Assembly: GCA_002633005.1 (NCBI GenBank)
Contig: NMRA01000284.1
Coordinates: forward strand, 129,489 to 152,166
Direction: 5' to 3'
Source of the DNA: Phoronis australis
Taxonomy: Eukaryota; Phoronida; Phoronidae
Length of the DNA stretch: 22,678 bases
Positions 19,501-22,678 of this stretch are shown here, in pieces. Every line of letters begins with the position of its first letter. The first letter of the stretch is position 1. The notes beneath the pieces were generated by a model. That model was not told where the DNA came from. It worked only from the letters and a program-made list of their open reading frames with translations, and did no database searches. A program made the translations under genes and the position numbers.

Positions 19501-20933
19501 CAGGTATGAACAATATAATCATGCTGTGAAAGTCATACAGTTAGTCCCAGAAATAATAGTGAGACAAAGTTGCAGGTAATTACTCCTCTCAACTCACCAT
19601 TTCAGCTTCTCTGATAGTGAATCCCACTTTCATTCAGCCATTTTGATGAGGAATTACATTGTCTTGCTCTCAGCTATTGTGACAGAGAATTCTGGGTCAT
19701 TTTGTTCGATTATTATTGCCGTATGCTGTAGTATTTTAAGGTAACCTGAAGACAACTTTGTTTAAGGCAAAGTAGAATAATCACACAGCATATATCCGAC
19801 TTAAATGTGTCTGACCTCTGTCAGAGGGTAAATGAAAGGCATAGTACCTGCGTTATTTGTTTAACCCATGCTTTGTGTTCAAAGTGTCCGGGTTGGTGCA
19901 TAGCCGCCGTTTCCTTAAAGGCATGCTAATGCCATTGTGAAGGTGTATGTTCAGAATTGCATGTCGTTAAAAATACTACAGAGCATGAAAGTTGAATTAA
20001 ATCTTTTCAAAGGAGATAGTAAAAAACGACTACGCTTGATGCCCTGTGGGGGTCGATCCATAACTATTGCTTTCTTCACTTATAGCTTTGTTGATTTTTG
20101 ATGTTTCAGACCAAGTTGGCCCAACTTCAAGCTCTCGTCATGCAGCTTTTGCAGGAGCGTAAGCAGCTGCACAACTACCGTGAGGTCAGCCCCGCCCATC
20201 CTCCAATTCACCAATCACAAGTAGCTAATCACGCACCTCCTCCGCCCTCGACCATACCGCCGGCTAGTGGCGACGAGAAGAAGCTGTTTGCCGGCACACT
20301 GGACAGTTCGAATTTAGAAGGTGAGTCTTGTTCGTCATGTAATGTGGTGTATCAGTGTTGTAACGATATGACAACTTATTGTCAACATCGCGCGAAAGAA
20401 ATACATCTAATCAAAATTGGTTCCGTGATGTTAAAAAATCATGGTTATTCTATGCCAGTTTACAGATAGACATGAGAATCGCGGTATAGATTTTTTCTTA
20501 ATGCGGAATTCCCCTTTTCGCCATGCTCTTTATTTTAAATAGGTGAAGAATTGCTTGTTTTTGTTTCTTTCTGACCAGTGGTCACTGATAGGTTTGCTCT
20601 TGTCTTGTAGACTGGCCAGACTATTCCAGCTCAGCAGATAGTGATGTCAGCGAAGTTGAAGCCATTGTTGCCAGTGGGGGTGATCAGCCTGTGATAGACT
20701 CTTCCGTGCCAAGAACTGACATAAGCATGGCCACGAGTACACCAGCCAGGCCGCAGCTGAAACCCCCATTCGCAGAACAGCAGTGGAATGTTCCAGCTGG
20801 GGACCATACAGCGCAGAAAATCATAACGCTATTGACGGAGCTTGGCTCAGCCAATGTTGTGCCGCGTGTGGACGACTTTGATAAACATCTGATGCCGTGC
20901 AAGTGTTGCTCCGGTCGTCTTCTAGTCGTTTAA
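1410..20933 (+). CDS. GOLGA2: GM130 / golgin subfamily A member 2 (5' partial gene, 20 exons)
   Basis: GM130 is a long coiled-coil tether on the cytoplasmic face of the cis-Golgi. In known animals its N terminus binds the vesicle tether p115 and its C terminus is anchored by the PDZ domains of GRASP65. Here twenty exons (1410-1597, 2015-2141, 3286-3366, 4673-4868, 6771-6936, 7818-7959, 8802-8894, 9342-9449, 10336-10435, 10781-10943, 11808-12000, 13072-13185, 14000-14158, 15244-15366, 15595-15709, 16135-16205, 16828-16930, 19397-19503, 20110-20320, 20611-20933) sum to 2,883 nt and stay open for 960 residues. Nearly all of it is Gln/Glu/Leu-rich heptad sequence. The family-diagnostic [12 protein letters not shown] and GETDTIG motifs and the C-terminal PDZ ligand are present. 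Vertebrate GM130 is about 1,000 residues, so only the N-terminal part is missing, upstream of the window. A second copy of exon 4 and of exons 15-17 is excluded as a probable assembly duplication. Residue numbers below count from 1410. Confidence 0.95.
1598..2014. other. Intron between window exons 1 and 2
   Basis: 417 nt, phase 2. No repeat, open frame or structure stands out. It ends with gtacccaacag before the next exon. Confidence 0.85.
2015..2141 (+). CDS. GOLGA2: GM130 exon 2 of window: start of conserved region
   Basis: Residues 63-105. The segment [20 protein letters not shown] aligns with the vertebrate GM130 segment STESLRQLSQQLNGL, the first conserved block after the linker. A short Ser/Asn/Gly-rich spacer and IAELE follow, where the coiled coil begins. 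It enters in phase 2, completing Arg63, and leaves in phase 0 at GAG|gtatgt. Confidence 0.92.
2393..2644. mobile_element. MITE-like foldback element with GGGCCC/TTCCAAGAAA ends
   Basis: The left end reads gagcccgttccaagaaa; the right end, reverse complemented, reads ggccccattccaagaaac. The arms continue inward as imperfect inverted sequence rich in taagt/acttaa, with another ttccaagaaag inside at about 2481. At about 250 bp and with no coding capacity, it fits a non-autonomous inverted-repeat element. I could not identify a clear target-site duplication, so the exact ends and superfamily are uncertain. Confidence 0.65.
2990..3223. repeat. 16-bp perfect inverted repeat enclosing about 200 bp
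   Basis: aacacaaggcaggatt at 2990-3005 recurs as its exact reverse complement at 3208-3223. The adjacent sequence has only weak inverted similarity. It could be a degraded foldback element. Confidence 0.6.
3286..3366 (+). CDS. GOLGA2: GM130 exon 3 of window: first coiled-coil segment
   Basis: Residues 106-132, phase 0 to 0. [20 protein letters not shown] then NTSLSEL corresponds to the vertebrate stretch SRYQQLAVALDSS...LNITIEKL. It reads directly into KQHNNEL of the next exon with no missing residues against the family. Donor CTG|gtaggt. Confidence 0.92.
3367..4672. other. Intron between window exons 3 and 4
   Basis: 1,306 nt. The stretch from 3669 on is repeated after the N at 5213. It contains a poly-G run (near 3644-3656) and a foldback-type element at about 4161-4516. 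A 63-aa frame at 4075-4266 lies in that element and is not a gene. Confidence 0.85.
4161..4516. mobile_element. Foldback element, family A (copy 1)
   Basis: Shares the arm motifs tcgaaatt, caagacaagcgtccatttttc and gagtacaaagatta with the clearer element at 9801-10203. Its right arm (cagagcacaggaatagacaag) is roughly the reverse complement of its left arm (gtctatt...ctgctcgag). The ends are approximate. The same element reappears at about 5708-6062 because of the duplication. Confidence 0.55.
4673..4868 (+). CDS. GOLGA2: GM130 exon 4 of window (copy 1): [12 protein letters not shown] block
   Basis: Residues 133-197 plus one base. [20 protein letters not shown] leads to [19 protein letters not shown], the most diagnostic stretch of the GM130 family. 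Enters in phase 0 after tctcag, leaves in phase 1 at CAAG|gtaggg. It is the same exon as 6210-6405. Only one copy can be used: joining the phase-1 end of this copy to the phase-0 start of the other breaks the frame. Confidence 0.93.
4869..6209. other. Intron and junction sequence between the two copies of exon 4
   Basis: Intron sequence after exon 4 copy 1 to 5212, the lone N at 5213, then copy 2 of the upstream intron. It contains the repeat of the foldback element (about 5708-6062) and no additional exon. Confidence 0.85.
5213..5213. other. Single ambiguous base at assembly junction
   Basis: A lone N lies exactly between the end of the first and the start of the second copy of the 1.54-kb duplication. 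Confidence 0.98.
6210..6405 (+). CDS. GOLGA2: GM130 exon 4 (copy 2, probable second haplotype)
   Basis: Encodes exactly the same 65 residues as 4673-4868. The differences I counted (S, L, T, S, Q and Q codons) are all synonymous: six changes in 196 nt and no replacement. This fits two alleles under purifying selection. Either copy joins the next exon (6771) in frame, but not both in series. Confidence 0.9.
6406..6770. other. Intron between exon 4 copy 2 and exon 5
   Basis: 365 nt, phase 1, with a T-rich tract and ttgcag at its end. No other feature seen. An open minus-strand frame here mirrors the exon and is not a gene. Confidence 0.85.
6771..6936 (+). CDS. GOLGA2: GM130 exon 5 of window: coiled coil
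   Basis: Residues 198-252 plus two bases. [20 protein letters not shown] then ERNFSS...[20 protein letters not shown] corresponds to the vertebrate block with SRRRVGELER and YNKELTKERDALRLELYKN. Phase 1 in, phase 2 out (CCAA|gtaagt). Confidence 0.94.
6937..7817. other. Intron between exons 5 and 6
   Basis: 881 nt, phase 2. It holds a diverged direct repeat: about 7581-7655 resembles about 7750-7830, so a near copy of the acceptor region (ccattctag|taagtcacgaagag) precedes the real acceptor (cgttgtag|TAAAAGTCTTGAAGAAG). Otherwise nothing recognised. Confidence 0.8.
7581..7830. repeat. Diverged direct repeat reaching across the exon 6 acceptor
   Basis: Both units contain gtttagg(c/t)cgccatg, then (t/a)tgcccca(c/t)tct or tctta, a T-rich tract and a tag followed by taa(g/a)...gaaga. 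The unit is about 75-80 bp with spacing of about 168 bp. Similarity is patchy, so this call rests on shared order of motifs. Confidence 0.45.
7818..7959 (+). CDS. GOLGA2: GM130 exon 6 of window: coiled coil, [11 protein letters not shown]
   Basis: Residues 253-300. [20 protein letters not shown] through [20 protein letters not shown] matches the vertebrate LEELQKKLEMTELLLQQ block. Phase 2 in through a tag acceptor, phase 0 out (CAG|gtaata). The codon completed across the intron is AAT (Asn253). Confidence 0.94.
7960..8801. other. Intron between exons 6 and 7
   Basis: 842 nt, phase 0. I see no repeat, structure or coding frame that stands out. It ends ctcctttccag. Confidence 0.8.
8802..8894 (+). 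CDS. GOLGA2: GM130 exon 7 of window: short break then coiled coil
   Basis: Residues 301-331, phase 0 to 0. [13 protein letters not shown] is a polar, non-heptad break; [19 protein letters not shown] resumes the coiled coil. The vertebrate protein has a comparable break (FSSRCEAPDAN) at this point. Acceptor tttccag, donor CAG|gtaaga. Confidence 0.92.
8895..9341. other. Intron between exons 7 and 8
   Basis: 447 nt, phase 0. Nothing recognised. It ends with ctttctccag. Confidence 0.8.
9342..9449 (+). CDS. GOLGA2: GM130 exon 8 of window: Gln-rich coiled coil
   Basis: Residues 332-367, phase 0 to 0. [20 protein letters not shown] then [16 protein letters not shown] aligns with vertebrate MESVRQLQMERDKYAENL...MSEQ. 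Donor CACAG|gtgagg. The last 17 bases of the exon and the donor are copied in the tandem repeat that follows, so donor choice deserves attention. Confidence 0.92.
9433..9780. repeat. Decaying ~64-bp tandem repeat seeded by the exon 8 donor
   Basis: Units carrying gcagttggtctcacag|gtgag-like sequence start (at gcag/gcgg) near 9434, 9498, 9562, 9623, 9686 and 9757. The first two are nearly identical over 64 bp and include attgttgagttgtgtcgcagtattgagggactttcc; the later ones are progressively diverged. The first unit is the end of the coding exon plus its splice donor. Unit 2 keeps a perfect CACAG|gtgaga donor at 9514. Confidence 0.85.
9450..10335. other. Intron between exons 8 and 9, filled by a tandem repeat and a foldback element
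   Basis: 886 nt, phase 0. The first ~330 nt are the 64-bp repeat, then the foldback element at 9801-10203, then unique sequence to the acceptor ttgtatccag. Confidence 0.85.
9801..10203. mobile_element. 403-bp MITE-like foldback element, family A (best copy)
   Basis: Terminal inverted repeats: gggcccggtctccaatcttt at 9801 against gggcccggtctctaatcttt as the reverse complement of the right end at 10203, with one mismatch in 20. The arms continue inward (tactcgaaa; actcaagataagtgtctatt against its complement near 10100-10140), and the centre is a dense run of tcgag/tcgaa. No coding capacity. The two GGGCCC ends are themselves palindromic, so target-site duplication is hard to define. Similar but poorer copies lie at about 4161-4516 and 15857-16080. 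Confidence 0.85.
10336..10435 (+). CDS. GOLGA2: GM130 exon 9 of window: coiled coil then Ser/Pro linker
   Basis: Residues 368-400 plus one base. [20 protein letters not shown] aligns with vertebrate VHTLREEKECSMSRVQELE, then a helix-breaking [10 protein letters not shown] sits where vertebrates have a Pro-rich linker. Phase 0 in, phase 1 out (GTCAG|gtacat). Confidence 0.92.
10436..10780. other. Intron between exons 9 and 10
   Basis: 345 nt, phase 1. An open frame reads from 10615 into the next exon, but its hydrophobic, Cys-rich sequence is unlike GM130 and the attttatttcag acceptor at 10780 is strong, so I treat it as intron. Confidence 0.85.
10781..10943 (+). CDS. GOLGA2: GM130 exon 10 of window: acidic linker then coiled coil
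   Basis: Residues 401-454 plus two bases. [18 protein letters not shown] is a charged linker; [20 protein letters not shown] through VNDNAQLS returns to heptads and matches the vertebrate ELEGLAGQLQAQVQDNEGLSR block. Phase 1 in, phase 2 out (TCG|gtaagt). Confidence 0.92.
10944..11807. other. Intron between exons 10 and 11
   Basis: 864 nt, phase 2. No repeat or structure recognised. It ends atttttccag. Confidence 0.8.
11808..12000 (+). CDS. GOLGA2: GM130 exon 11 of window: [8 protein letters not shown]-type block
   Basis: Residues 455-519. [20 protein letters not shown] then [16 protein letters not shown] matches the vertebrate [35 protein letters not shown] very closely and is one of the best conserved stretches. 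Phase 2 in, completing Arg455; phase 0 out (AAAATG|gtaggt). The frame continuing upstream to 11749 is intron read-through. Confidence 0.95.
12001..13071. other. Intron between exons 11 and 12
   Basis: 1,071 nt, phase 0. Several 60-90 codon frames on both strands have no recognisable content. An 8-bp inverted repeat with a 14-nt loop (atgcaccc / gggtgcat, 12789-12818) and a CTCF-like motif (ggcgccatctattg, 12997-13010) are the only structures noted. Confidence 0.8.
13072..13185 (+). CDS. GOLGA2: GM130 exon 12 of window: NDNMEV block
   Basis: Residues 520-557, phase 0 to 0. [20 protein letters not shown] then [18 protein letters not shown] corresponds to vertebrate [29 protein letters not shown]. 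Acceptor tctccag, donor GGCAG|gtgaga. After this exon the family usually continues through a QYLxHLQQYVAAYQQL segment that I do not find here. Confidence 0.94.
13186..13999. other. Intron between exons 12 and 13
   Basis: 814 nt, phase 0. Searched by eye for an exon encoding the conserved HLQQYVAAYQQL-like segment; none seen. A short hairpin (ccacgt / acgtgg, 13875-13894) and a C-rich patch near 13910-13950 are present. There is no N in this interval. Confidence 0.75.
14000..14158 (+). CDS. GOLGA2: GM130 exon 13 of window: coiled coil, HFEAQGQ
   Basis: Residues 558-610, phase 0 to 0. [20 protein letters not shown] leads to [20 protein letters not shown] and [13 protein letters not shown], matching vertebrate [34 protein letters not shown] from its middle onward. 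Compared with that family stretch, some 20-28 residues are missing near the exon 12/13 boundary. Acceptor actttcag, donor CACAG|gtgatt. Confidence 0.93.
14159..15243. other. Intron between exons 13 and 14
   Basis: 1,085 nt, phase 0. An imperfect hairpin at 14260-14297 (attgcggg / cccgcaat with aattac / gtaat inside) is the only structure noted. A 106-codon frame at 14526-14846 is hydrophobic and unrecognised and is taken as noise. Confidence 0.8.
15244..15366 (+). CDS. GOLGA2: GM130 exon 14 of window: end of coiled coil and acidic linker
   Basis: Residues 611-651, phase 0 to 0. [20 protein letters not shown] finishes a coiled-coil block (vertebrate ERLEAATQQNQQLRAQL); [20 protein letters not shown] is a Pro/Ser/Asp linker where vertebrates have a long Glu-rich acidic stretch. 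Acceptor gctttcag, donor TTTG|gtgagt. Confidence 0.92.
15595..15709 (+). CDS. GOLGA2: GM130 exon 15 of window (copy 1): coiled coil
   Basis: Residues 652-689 plus one base. [20 protein letters not shown] then [18 protein letters not shown] is a clean heptad segment restarting the C-terminal coiled coil; vertebrates have a comparably placed but little conserved helix. Phase 0 in (tccacag), phase 1 out (CAAG|gtatgg). Identical protein to 17294-17408. Confidence 0.9.
15710..16134. other. Intron between exons 15 and 16 (copy 1)
   Basis: 425 nt, phase 1, largely occupied by a foldback-type element at about 15857-16080. A 75-codon frame here is element sequence, not a gene. Confidence 0.8.
15857..16080. 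mobile_element. Foldback-related element, family A (diverged copy)
   Basis: gggacctggggacttatctc then ttagaaatt, ccgaactcaagatatctgtc and tattactctgtgctcgaag follow the same order as gggcccggtctccaatc, cgaaatt and actcaagataagtgtctatt in the 9801 element. The right side has actcgag and aaaaacttaagg but no clean terminal repeat, so it is probably degraded. Duplicated at about 17558-17782. Confidence 0.5.
16135..16205 (+). CDS. GOLGA2: GM130 exon 16 of window (copy 1)
   Basis: Residues 690-713. [20 protein letters not shown] then QIQ corresponds to the vertebrate THRALQGAMEKLQ segment that opens the last conserved coiled coil. Phase 1 in, phase 0 out (ACAG|gtgagt). Codon ACG at 16185-16187 is Thr here and ATG (Met) in the second copy. 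Confidence 0.9.
16206..16827. other. Intron between exons 16 and 17 (copy 1)
   Basis: 622 nt, phase 0. It contains a CTCF-like motif (acgccatctagtg, 16427-16439) and an internal diverged direct repeat at 141-bp spacing (about 16586-16643 and 16727-16785; gccacaga(c/t)gggt...cattagg). Nothing coding. Confidence 0.75.
16828..16930 (+). CDS. GOLGA2: GM130 exon 17 of window (copy 1): GETDTIG block
   Basis: Residues 714-747 plus one base. [20 protein letters not shown] then [14 protein letters not shown] matches vertebrate [32 protein letters not shown], the hallmark C-terminal block. Phase 0 in (ttttccag), phase 1 out (ATAG|gtaaac), with the Gly codon of GETDTIG split by the intron. Identical protein to 18539-18641. 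Confidence 0.94.
16931..17293. other. Intron and junction sequence before exon 15 copy 2
   Basis: Intron after exon 17 copy 1, the lone N at 17095, then a second copy of the intron before exon 15. The open frame spanning the N (17056-17343) is an artefact of the junction. Confidence 0.85.
17095..17095. other. Single ambiguous base at assembly junction
   Basis: A lone N exactly between the two copies of the 1.7-kb duplication. Confidence 0.98.
17294..17408 (+). CDS. GOLGA2: GM130 exon 15 (copy 2, probable second haplotype)
   Basis: Same 38 residues as 15595-15709. Two synonymous differences were noted (GTT/GTC Val and CTA/CTC Leu). An alternative representation of the same exon, not an additional one. 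Confidence 0.88.
17409..17836. other. Intron between exons 15 and 16 (copy 2)
   Basis: Second representation of 15710-16134, including the foldback-related element from about 17558. A 134-codon frame from 17258 through this region is the exon plus read-through. Confidence 0.8.
17837..17907 (+). CDS. GOLGA2: GM130 exon 16 (copy 2, probable second haplotype)
   Basis: Same as 16135-16205 except codon 17887-17889, ATG (Met) in place of ACG (Thr). This is the only amino-acid difference I found between the duplicated coding exons. Confidence 0.88.
17908..18538. other. Intron between exons 16 and 17 (copy 2)
   Basis: Second representation of 16206-16827 with small indels, for example an added gagtt near 17935 and a shorter tract near 18400. 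CTCF-like motif copy at 18146-18158. Confidence 0.75.
18539..18641 (+). CDS. GOLGA2: GM130 exon 17 (copy 2, probable second haplotype)
   Basis: Same residues as 16828-16930, with one synonymous ACA/ACG (Thr) change noted. This copy is directly upstream of exon 18 and joins it in frame. Confidence 0.9.
18642..19396. other. Intron between exons 17 and 18
   Basis: 755 nt, phase 1. The duplicated part ends at 18805; the rest is unique. No structure recognised. It ends ctgttacag. Confidence 0.8.
19397..19503 (+). CDS. GOLGA2: GM130 exon 18 of window: [10 protein letters not shown] block
   Basis: Residues 748-783. Completes GETDTIG and continues [20 protein letters not shown] then [15 protein letters not shown], a near match to vertebrate [35 protein letters not shown]. 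Phase 1 in, phase 0 out (ATGCAG|gtatga). Confidence 0.96.
19504..20109. other. Intron between exons 18 and 19
   Basis: 606 nt, phase 0. Nothing recognised. It ends tttgatgtttcag. Confidence 0.8.
20110..20320 (+). CDS. GOLGA2: GM130 exon 19 of window: end of coiled coil and Pro/His linker
   Basis: Residues 784-853 plus one base. [20 protein letters not shown] corresponds to vertebrate KLLELQELVLRLVGDRNEW. A Pro/His-rich unstructured linker follows ([21 protein letters not shown]). The linker separates the rod from the GRASP-binding tail. Phase 0 in, phase 1 out (GAAG|gtgagt). Confidence 0.93.
20321..20610. other. Last intron, between exons 19 and 20
   Basis: 290 nt, phase 1, tag acceptor (tgtcttgtag). 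The frame of exon 19 stays open into it for about 150 nt, but the sequence is unlike GM130. Confidence 0.85.
20611..20933 (+). CDS. GOLGA2: GM130 last exon: acidic linker and GRASP-binding C terminus
   Basis: Residues 854-960 and the TAA stop at 20931-20933. An acidic Ser/Asp segment ([20 protein letters not shown]) is followed by a Thr/Pro linker, then [14 protein letters not shown], which matches the vertebrate TAQQIMQLLREMQ helix before the GRASP65-binding tail. The protein ends [13 protein letters not shown]. The final hydrophobic Leu-Val-Val suits a PDZ ligand, as the Ile terminus does in vertebrate GM130. The Cys cluster (C-K-C-C) just upstream differs from the vertebrate tail as I recall it and is discussed as a finding. 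Confidence 0.94.
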
Positions 20934-21242
20934 TGGGTGCATTTATTACATGTTATCAAAGCCATCTGGCATACTTGGGTATTGGTGGTGTGTATTCATG
21001 GACATAGCCTGACAACTATGGTTCTATGCCTGGGTATTTTCTAACATAAACCTTTTAATCAGCAGTTTGACTCATTAGGTCACAACATGGTTTGGCCTAA
21101 ACTCCAGCGCTACCTTGTGTTAAGAGGCAGAAACAATGATGATGTTGCTTGCATCAACTTAGATTGTCCTTTATGGCTGCTATTGTTCTTTGTTAAATGC
21201 AGCCGTTATGCTTGCCCAAGGCGCCCATTGTTGGATTAGATA

Positions 21243-21266
21243 CCAGCAACAGTTGACTGTTGCTGG
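21243..21266 (+). ncRNA. Perfect 10-bp stem-loop in the 3' UTR
   Basis: ccagcaacag, loop ttga, ctgttgctgg. The stem is perfectly paired (6 of 10 G-C pairs). It would form in the GM130 mRNA, and being a near palindrome it would also form on the other strand. Function unknown; listed as a structure, not as an established RNA gene. Confidence 0.5.
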
Positions 21267-22130
21267 CTGTTCACTACACTGTACAGAAAGTATTCTACTT
21301 CTAATAGAGTTTGGATGAACCGAATCTGATCGTTTTCAGTCACATTTAATGTCTTCAGACATTTTGGGGAGCAGCAGAGGTCCACTATTGAGTAATCAAG
21401 TACTTAAGTTATAGCTAGTACTGATATTTTCTGGTTTGCAATTGACTTTCCAATTGAATTTTGTTGTGCGGAAGGCAATAAAATAGGTCGAGTAGTTGCC
21501 CGCAGTATTGTTTACACTGAGCTGTTCAGTTCTAAGGGCAAGGATCTCCTGAATCTTGTATTGAGTGAGCAGCACAAGCAAGTGCAAAAAGTCCTGTTGT
21601 TGATCTCGTAGTGATAGATTGGCGACTCTTAGGTTTCTTCGGAGATCTGACGAGTTTCCGGCAAAAACGGGACATATTGGGGAACAATGGTCGAATGGTT
21701 TTGTGAACCATAAACATATAACAGATCCCTGGACAGTTTTCCATGTGCAGAACGTGGGCATGTCACTCAGCAATATTGTTTGTTTTGGACTGGGATCTTC
21801 CACTGATCTGTAGATTGCTGGTGACTATAAATAGTTTGTCACCTCAGCAGTCAAATTTTCTGTCCTTGCGAGTACCAGAGTTTTTAAACTCTGTTGCCAA
21901 TGGTATGAAGTGAAAATTTGTGGCCTTTGGAAAATTGATTTTGTGTGGGAATCCGTCTGTGTTGTAAAGTATGGGGAGAGTTATTTCACTGTTAACACAT
22001 TTCTGTCATCAACTAAGTTGTGCTAGACAGACCACAGTTTGTGACTTGACTACACCAATTTGATATGTGGAATTGTTATTGCTGTAAAGTAATGTAAATT
22101 TCACCCAGTGAGGTCACTGCGTGGGAACGA

Positions 22131-22149
22131 TTTATTTATTTATAATAAA
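22131..22149. terminator. Back-to-back poly(A) signals on both strands
   Basis: AATAAA on the + strand at 22144-22149, and TTTATT (AATAAA on the minus strand) at 22131-22136 and 22135-22140. The + signal would end the GM130 transcript near 22160-22170. The minus signals could end a convergent transcript coming from the right. Confidence 0.55.
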
Positions 22150-22678
22150 ACATAAATGATTCAAGCACATCTCATTTTTAATGACATTGTGAATCTACAG
22201 TACAAAATATCCAACAAATCTTTCACATTCAAGTCATCCTACAGAATTATAGGACAATTAACAACATTGAGCACACTTAAAGAAAGCACTGTTTAAAATA
22301 TTTAAGTGTCTAAAGGCCACAAAGATGAGATCAAAACGGTTACCATAATTGCCGGTTTCCAGTAGTTGCTGAGAATATCCGCACGTTAACGCAGATCATG
22401 TGACATAAATGAGATCAGCAAGTAATAAAAGGATGAAAGCCGACACAAAATCAGTTTGGGATTTTGCTAATTTTTAAAATTAGCCAATTCAGTTCGCTCA
22501 TTTCACAATGATTCTTTCCAAAGCTAACTCCGATCACTGAATTAATGCGAAGCCGACATTTACAACGTACGAGATATTCCTTCCGATTATAGACTCGTAT
22601 TCAAGTTGCAACAATTGGCGACTGGCGTATCGATGACCGACTCCGGCGACACAATAACTGCCAAAGCATTATTCATCC
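22150..22678. other. Right-hand flank, A/C-rich; possible 3' end of a convergent gene
   Basis: By eye, + strand composition changes from T/G-rich to A/C-rich here, as expected if transcription comes from the other direction. The outermost 90 nt are CpG-rich. A perfect 9-bp palindrome (gctaatttt-t-aaaattagc) lies at 22466-22484. No + strand gene seen. Confidence 0.45.
22587..22678 (-). CDS. Possible C-terminal fragment of a neighbouring minus-strand gene (unrecognised)
   Basis: On the minus strand one frame is open from the window edge to a TAA at 22587-22589, with residues NALAVIVSPESVIDTPVANC shortly before the stop. The other two minus frames close almost at once. The stretch is CpG-rich compared with its surroundings and lies upstream, in minus orientation, of minus-strand poly(A) signals. 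It is only about 30 codons and matches nothing I know, so chance is a real alternative. Confidence 0.2.
   Translation of the reverse strand, partial: MNNALAVIVSPESVIDTPVANCCNLNTSL

Larger units (their letters stand above)
20934..22165 (+). other. Probable 3' UTR of GM130
   Basis: About 1.2 kb of T/G-rich sequence from the stop codon to just past the AATAAA at 22144-22149. An earlier AATAAA lies at 21477-21482 and could give a shorter transcript. The region contains a perfect hairpin (21243-21266). A 135-codon minus-strand frame at 21396-21803 has no recognisable domain. The end is inferred from the poly(A) signal, not from transcript evidence. Confidence 0.65.

Noticed and set aside
19921-20065. 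Possible tRNA-like or SINE promoter boxes (ggtcgatcc)
   Set aside because: Only a weak B-box-like match; no A box at suitable spacing and no cloverleaf could be drawn.

Overview
The window carries most of one protein-coding gene on the + strand of an animal genome. It is the gene for the cis-Golgi golgin GM130 (GOLGA2), read from a 5' coding exon at 1410 to the stop codon at 20931-20933. Twenty non-redundant coding exons with GT-AG introns join in one frame: 2,883 nt, or 960 residues plus stop. The long coiled coil, the diagnostic segments ([26 protein letters not shown] followed by [10 protein letters not shown]) and the C-terminal [12 protein letters not shown] / PDZ-ligand tail match the GM130 family as I know it. 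The first exon(s), with the start codon and the basic p115-binding N terminus, lie upstream of the window. Introns of 228-1306 nt, several short inverted-repeat elements and strong allele-like variation suggest a heterozygous marine invertebrate, perhaps a lophotrochozoan such as a mollusc. The species cannot be fixed from this sequence.

Layout. 1-787: twelve near-identical 65-bp tandem repeats. 788-1409: intron. 1410-3366: exons 1-3, with two inverted-repeat elements in the second intron. 3367-7959: exons 4-6, interrupted by a ~1.54-kb direct duplication meeting at a single N (5213). 7960-15366: exons 7-14, including a 64-bp tandem repeat that copies a splice donor and a 403-bp foldback element. 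15367-18805: exons 15-17, present twice in a ~1.7-kb direct duplication meeting at a single N (17095). 19397-20933: exons 18-20 and the stop. 20934 to about 22165: 3' UTR with a strong hairpin and a poly(A) signal. From about 22150 to the end the base composition flips to A/C-rich, and poly(A) signals on both strands lie within 20 nt of each other. This suggests a convergent gene entering from the right.

The most important point for users is that both direct duplications look like unmerged contig overlaps (probably two haplotypes), not real exon duplications. Each meets at one N, each first copy ends at exactly the same base of the unit as its second copy, and splicing the duplicated exons in series would break the frame. 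Any gene model should use exon 4 once and exons 15-17 once.

I found no new multi-gene system. The items most worth a second look are the Cys-rich GM130 C terminus, the apparent lack of a conserved mid-protein segment, the intronic foldback family, the donor-copying minisatellite and the 3' UTR hairpin.
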